This document shows, one piece after another, positions 61,058 through 64,000 of a DNA stretch of 64,000 nucleotides. How positions within the stretch are numbered: position 1 is the stretch's first letter; each line of letters starts with the position of its first letter. A program made the position numbers and the translations under genes. The DNA is taken from assembly GCF_019145475.1 (NCBI RefSeq), contig NZ_JAHTKI010000012.1, positions 62,001-126,000 on the forward strand, in the 5' to 3' direction. A model generated the notes under the pieces. That model did no database searches, had not been told where the DNA came from, and was given only the letters and a program-made list of their open reading frames with translations. Source of the DNA: Pseudomonas botevensis (GTDB taxonomy: Bacteria; Pseudomonadota; Gammaproteobacteria; Pseudomonadales; Pseudomonadaceae).

Positions 61058-62680
61058 GTGAAGAACTGGACGTTGCGCCAACGCATTTTGGCGAGCTTTG
61101 CGGTGATTATCGCCATCATGCTGCTGATGGTGGTCGTCTCGTATTCGCGGTTGTTGAAGATCGAGGCCAGTGAGAACAGCGTGCGTGACGACGCGATTCC
61201 CGGGGTCTATTACAGCTCGATGATCCGTGGTGCCTGGGTCGACAGCTATTTGCAGACCCAGGAACTGCTGGGGCTCAAGGAAGGCCAGGGCGTCAGCGCC
61301 GAAGATGCGGCGGATTACAAGACGTTCGAGGCCCGGCTCCAGGAGCACATGGGCAACTACCGCAGTACGGTGACCACCGACGAGGACCGCATCGAGTTCG
61401 CGGCGTTCGAGAAGGATCACGACACTTACATGCAGATTCAGGATGCCGTGCTGGACCTGCACAAGCGCAATCAGGAAGCCGAAGCGGTCAAGATGTTCAA
61501 CGACAAGTTGACGCCAGCCTGGATCAGCGGCCGCATGAAGCTCAACGACATCATTGGCGAGAACAAGAAAGTTGCCGATCAGGCCATGAATGCGATCGAC
61601 GATGCCGTGGCTGCGGCCAAGGTCAGCATGTTCGTTTCGCTGTTGGTAGCGGTGCTCGCGGCGGGCCTCTGCGGCTTGCTGCTGATGCGCGCGATCATGG
61701 CGCCGATGAACCTGCTGGTGCGGATTCTCGACATCATGCGTACCGGTGACTTGAGTTCACGCCTGAACCTGGGCCGCAAGGACGAGTTCAACGCCGTGGA
61801 AACCGGCTTCAACGACATGATGACCGAGCTGACGGCGCTGGTGTCCCAGGCCCAGCGCTCGTCGGTGCAGGTGACCACCTCGGTGACCGAGATCGCCGCG
61901 ACCTCCAAGCAGCAACAGGCCACCGCCACTGAAACCGCCGCCACCACCACGGAAATCGGCGCGACCTCGCGTGAAATTGCCGCGACCTCGCGGGATCTGG
62001 TGCGCACCATGACCGAAGTGTCCACCGCCGCCGATCAGGCCTCGGTACTTGCCGGTTCCGGCCAGCAAGGCCTGGCGCGGATGGAAGACACCATGCATTC
62101 GGTGATGGGCGCGGCGGATCTGGTCAACGCCAAACTGGCGATCCTCAACGAGAAGGCCGGCAACATCAACCAGGTGGTAGTGACCATCGTCAAGGTCGCC
62201 GACCAGACCAACCTGCTGTCCCTGAACGCCGCGATCGAAGCAGAGAAGGCCGGTGAATACGGCCGCGGTTTTGCCGTGGTCGCCACCGAAGTGCGGCGTC
62301 TGGCGGACCAGACGGCGGTCGCCACTTATGACATCGAACAGATGGTGCGCGAGATTCAGTCGGCGGTGTCCGCCGGCGTGATGGGCATGGACAAGTTTTC
62401 CGAAGAAGTGCGCCGGGGCATGGCCGAGGTGCAGCAGGTCGGCGAGCAGTTGTCGCAGATCATCCATCAGGTGCAGGCGCTGGCGCCGCGCGTGCTGATG
62501 GTCAACGAAGGCATGCAGGCCCAGGCCACCGGTGCCGAGCAGATCAACCACGCCCTGGTGCAGCTCGGCGATGCCAGCAGCCAGACGGTCGAGTCGTTGC
62601 GTCAGGCCAGTTTCGCCATCGACGAACTGAGCCAGGTGGCCGTCGGCCTGCGCAGCGGCGTTTCGCGATTCAAAGTCTGA
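61058..62680 (+). CDS. wspA: Methyl-accepting receptor WspA
   Basis: Surface-sensing chemoreceptor-like protein that feeds the Wsp pathway and c-di-GMP production (540 aa from GTG 61058). Membrane span 1 at about 10-30, a helical periplasmic domain (4HB-like) to about 185, span 2 near 190-210, HAMP, and a signalling domain with the tip EVRRLADQTAVATYDIEQMV plus LLSLNAAIEAEKAGEYGRGFAVVA. GAGGA sits 6 bases before the GTG; the ATG at 61052 has no usable spacing. wspB overlaps its stop by one base. Confidence 0.93.
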   Translation: MKNWTLRQRILASFAVIIAIMLLMVVVSYSRLLKIEASENSVRDDAIPGVYYSSMIRGAWVDSYLQTQELLGLKEGQGVSAEDAADYKTFEARLQEHMGNYRSTVTTDEDRIEFAAFEKDHDTYMQIQDAVLDLHKRNQEAEAVKMFNDKLTPAWISGRMKLNDIIGENKKVADQAMNAIDDAVAAAKVSMFVSLLVAVLAAGLCGLLLMRAIMAPMNLLVRILDIMRTGDLSSRLNLGRKDEFNAVETGFNDMMTELTALVSQAQRSSVQVTTSVTEIAATSKQQQATATETAATTTEIGATSREIAATSRDLVRTMTEVSTAADQASVLAGSGQQGLARMEDTMHSVMGAADLVNAKLAILNEKAGNINQVVVTIVKVADQTNLLSLNAAIEAEKAGEYGRGFAVVATEVRRLADQTAVATYDIEQMVREIQSAVSAGVMGMDKFSEEVRRGMAEVQQVGEQLSQIIHQVQALAPRVLMVNEGMQAQATGAEQINHALVQLGDASSQTVESLRQASFAIDELSQVAVGLRSGVSRFKV

Positions 62681-63216
62681 TGAGCGAAATCACCGTCAAG
62701 CGCAACGTCGCGCCAGTGGCGAAAAAGGCGTTGTTCCTGCTGTTTCGCATCGGCAGCGAACGCTATGCCTTGCGCGCCACGGAAGTGGCGGAGGTGCTGC
62801 CGCGCCTGCCGCTCAAACCGATTGCCCGGGCACCGGCCTGGGTCGCCGGGGTGTTCGCCTATCGTGGCACGGTGGTGCCGGTGATCGACCTCAGCGCCCT
62901 GACATTCGGCCAGTCGGCCGAGGCGCGCACCAGCACGCGCCTGGTGCTGGTGCATTACCGCCCGGACGAATCGCTGCCGGAACAACGGCTCGGGCTGATC
63001 CTCGAACAGGCCACCGATACCCTGCGCTGCGACCCGCAAGAGTTTCAGCCCTATGGCCTCGACAACCGCCAGGCGCCGTACCTGGGGCCGGTGCGCGAGG
63101 ACGCCCAGGGCCTGGTGCAATGGGTGCGGGTCAACGACTTGCTGGATGAAGCGGTGCGCGCGCTGTTGTTCCCGGTGCCGCCGCTGGATCCGGCGCTGCT
63201 TGAGGCCCGACCATGA
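62680..63216 (+). CDS. wspB: CheW-like adaptor WspB
   Basis: 178 aa, CheW domain (FRIGSERYALRATEVAEVLPRLPLKPI, GVFAYRGTVVPVIDL) linking WspA to the kinase WspE. It overlaps wspA by one base (TGATG) and wspC by four bases (ATGA). Second of the usual wspABCDEFR order. Confidence 0.93.
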   Translation: MSEITVKRNVAPVAKKALFLLFRIGSERYALRATEVAEVLPRLPLKPIARAPAWVAGVFAYRGTVVPVIDLSALTFGQSAEARTSTRLVLVHYRPDESLPEQRLGLILEQATDTLRCDPQEFQPYGLDNRQAPYLGPVREDAQGLVQWVRVNDLLDEAVRALLFPVPPLDPALLEARP

Positions 63217-64000
63217 GCGACGACCAGCGCTTTTTCGATTTCCTCAAAGTACGCATCGGCCTCGACGTGACGTCGGTGGGGCCGGCCATCATCGAGCGTG
63301 CCGTGCGCCAACGCATCACCCTCTCGCAGAGCGTCAATGGCAATGATTACTGGCAGTTGCTGCAAGGTTCGCGAGACGAACAGCAGGCCTTGATCGAAGC
63401 CGTGATCGTTCCGGAAACCTGGTTTTTCCGCTATCCGGAGTCCTTCGCGACCCTCGGCAAACTGGCGCGCCAGCGTCTGGCCGAACTGAACAACATGCGT
63501 GCGTTGCGCATTCTCAGCCTGCCGTGTTCCACCGGCGAGGAACCCTATTCGATTGCCATGGCGCTGCTTGATGCCGGACTCAAACCCCATCAGTTCAAGG
63601 TCGATGCCATGGATGTCAGCCCGTTGTCGGTGGACAAGGCGCGGCGGGCGCTGTACGGCAAGAACTCATTTCGCGGTCAGGATCTGGAGTATCGCGAGCG
63701 GCATTTCCTGCCGCAGGAGGACGGTTACCGGGTCAACGACAGCGTGCGCGAACAGGTGCGCTGGATGGTGGGCAATGTGCTTGATCCAGCCTTGCTCGGC
63801 AGCGAACCGCCATTCGATTTCGTGTTCTGCCGCAACCTGCTGATCTATTTCGATCAACCGACCCAGCAACAAGTCTTCGAACTGCTCAAGCGCCTGACCC
63901 ATGTCGACGGCGTGCTGTTTATCGGCCCGGCCGAGGGCAGTCTGCTGGGGCGCCTGGGCATGCGCTCAATCGGTATCCCGCAGTCGTTTGCCTTCAGTCG
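63213..64000 (+). CDS. wspC: CheR-like methyltransferase WspC, cut by window end
   Basis: The first 262 codons of a CheR-type AdoMet-dependent methyltransferase that methylates WspA glutamates. N-terminal SDDQRFFDFLKVRIGLDV, then ETWFFRYPESFATL, the AdoMet motif LSLPCSTGEEPYSIAMAL (residues about 100-117) and the catalytic-region FCRNLLIYFD. The frame is open to the last base. Full-length WspC has a C-terminal TPR part that would lie outside the window. Confidence 0.93.
   Translation, partial: MSDDQRFFDFLKVRIGLDVTSVGPAIIERAVRQRITLSQSVNGNDYWQLLQGSRDEQQALIEAVIVPETWFFRYPESFATLGKLARQRLAELNNMRALRILSLPCSTGEEPYSIAMALLDAGLKPHQFKVDAMDVSPLSVDKARRALYGKNSFRGQDLEYRERHFLPQEDGYRVNDSVREQVRWMVGNVLDPALLGSEPPFDFVFCRNLLIYFDQPTQQQVFELLKRLTHVDGVLFIGPAEGSLLGRLGMRSIGIPQSFAFS

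Overview
This window is a stretch of chromosome from a fluorescent Pseudomonas, most likely of the P. fluorescens group. The evidence is high-GC coding with GTG and TTG starts, short dispersed REP palindromes of the GTGGGAGCGGGCTTGC type, and gene order that follows established Pseudomonas blocks (lepA-lepB-rnc-era-recO-pdxJ; rpsP-rimM-trmD-rplS-xerD-dsbC-hom-thrC; the nag cluster; the wsp operon). Species identity is inference. No rRNA, tRNA, CRISPR array or insertion sequence was recognised.

Layout. 1-4872: translation, secretion and RNA-processing operon (end of lepA, lepB, rnc, era, recO, pdxJ). 5001-10960: murein transglycosylase mltF (minus) and the large purine enzyme purL with a small YqfO-like gene. 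10961-11637: gene-free repeat-rich spacer with a purine-rich hexamer tract. 11638-18793 (minus): N-acetylglucosamine module, with regulator nagR-like (GntR) followed by nagA, a SIS-domain deaminase-like gene, an EIIA-HPr-EI fusion and the PTS IIBC permease. Two identical 14-bp operator-like sites lie upstream in opposite orientation. 19086-24976: housekeeping singles (L,D-transpeptidase, two Nudix enzymes, gamma-carbonic anhydrase, DUF1289, VUT-family membrane protein, purT, MFS transporter). 25248-28904: CNNM/CorC-like protein, ypjD and, divergently, ffh. 29154-36006: rpsP-rimM-trmD-rplS, then xerD, dsbC, hom and thrC.

36126-38467 holds a truncated EvgS/BvgS-like sensor (solute-binding domain, membrane segment and PAS, no kinase), an orphan receiver and a DUF3509 protein. 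38642-46297 holds a solute-binding protein, a CoA-transferase, yaeQ, recJ, an old-yellow-enzyme reductase and TAT-exported opgD. 46298-50063 is an accessory islet: two small ORFs facing each other across a perfect 16-bp inverted repeat, a BRO-N antirepressor-like gene with a long leader, and an AAA ATPase-RloB pair that resembles the AbiL/RloAB anti-phage systems. This is the best candidate for a defence system in the window.

50064-59889 (minus) is a polyamine/aminobutyraldehyde catabolism cluster: a LysR regulator, two paralogous PatD-type dehydrogenases bracketing a ydcSTUV-type ABC importer, and an APC permease. 60087-64000 (plus) holds a DUF533/TerB-like protein and then the start of the Wsp surface-sensing operon (wspA, wspB, and wspC cut by the window end).
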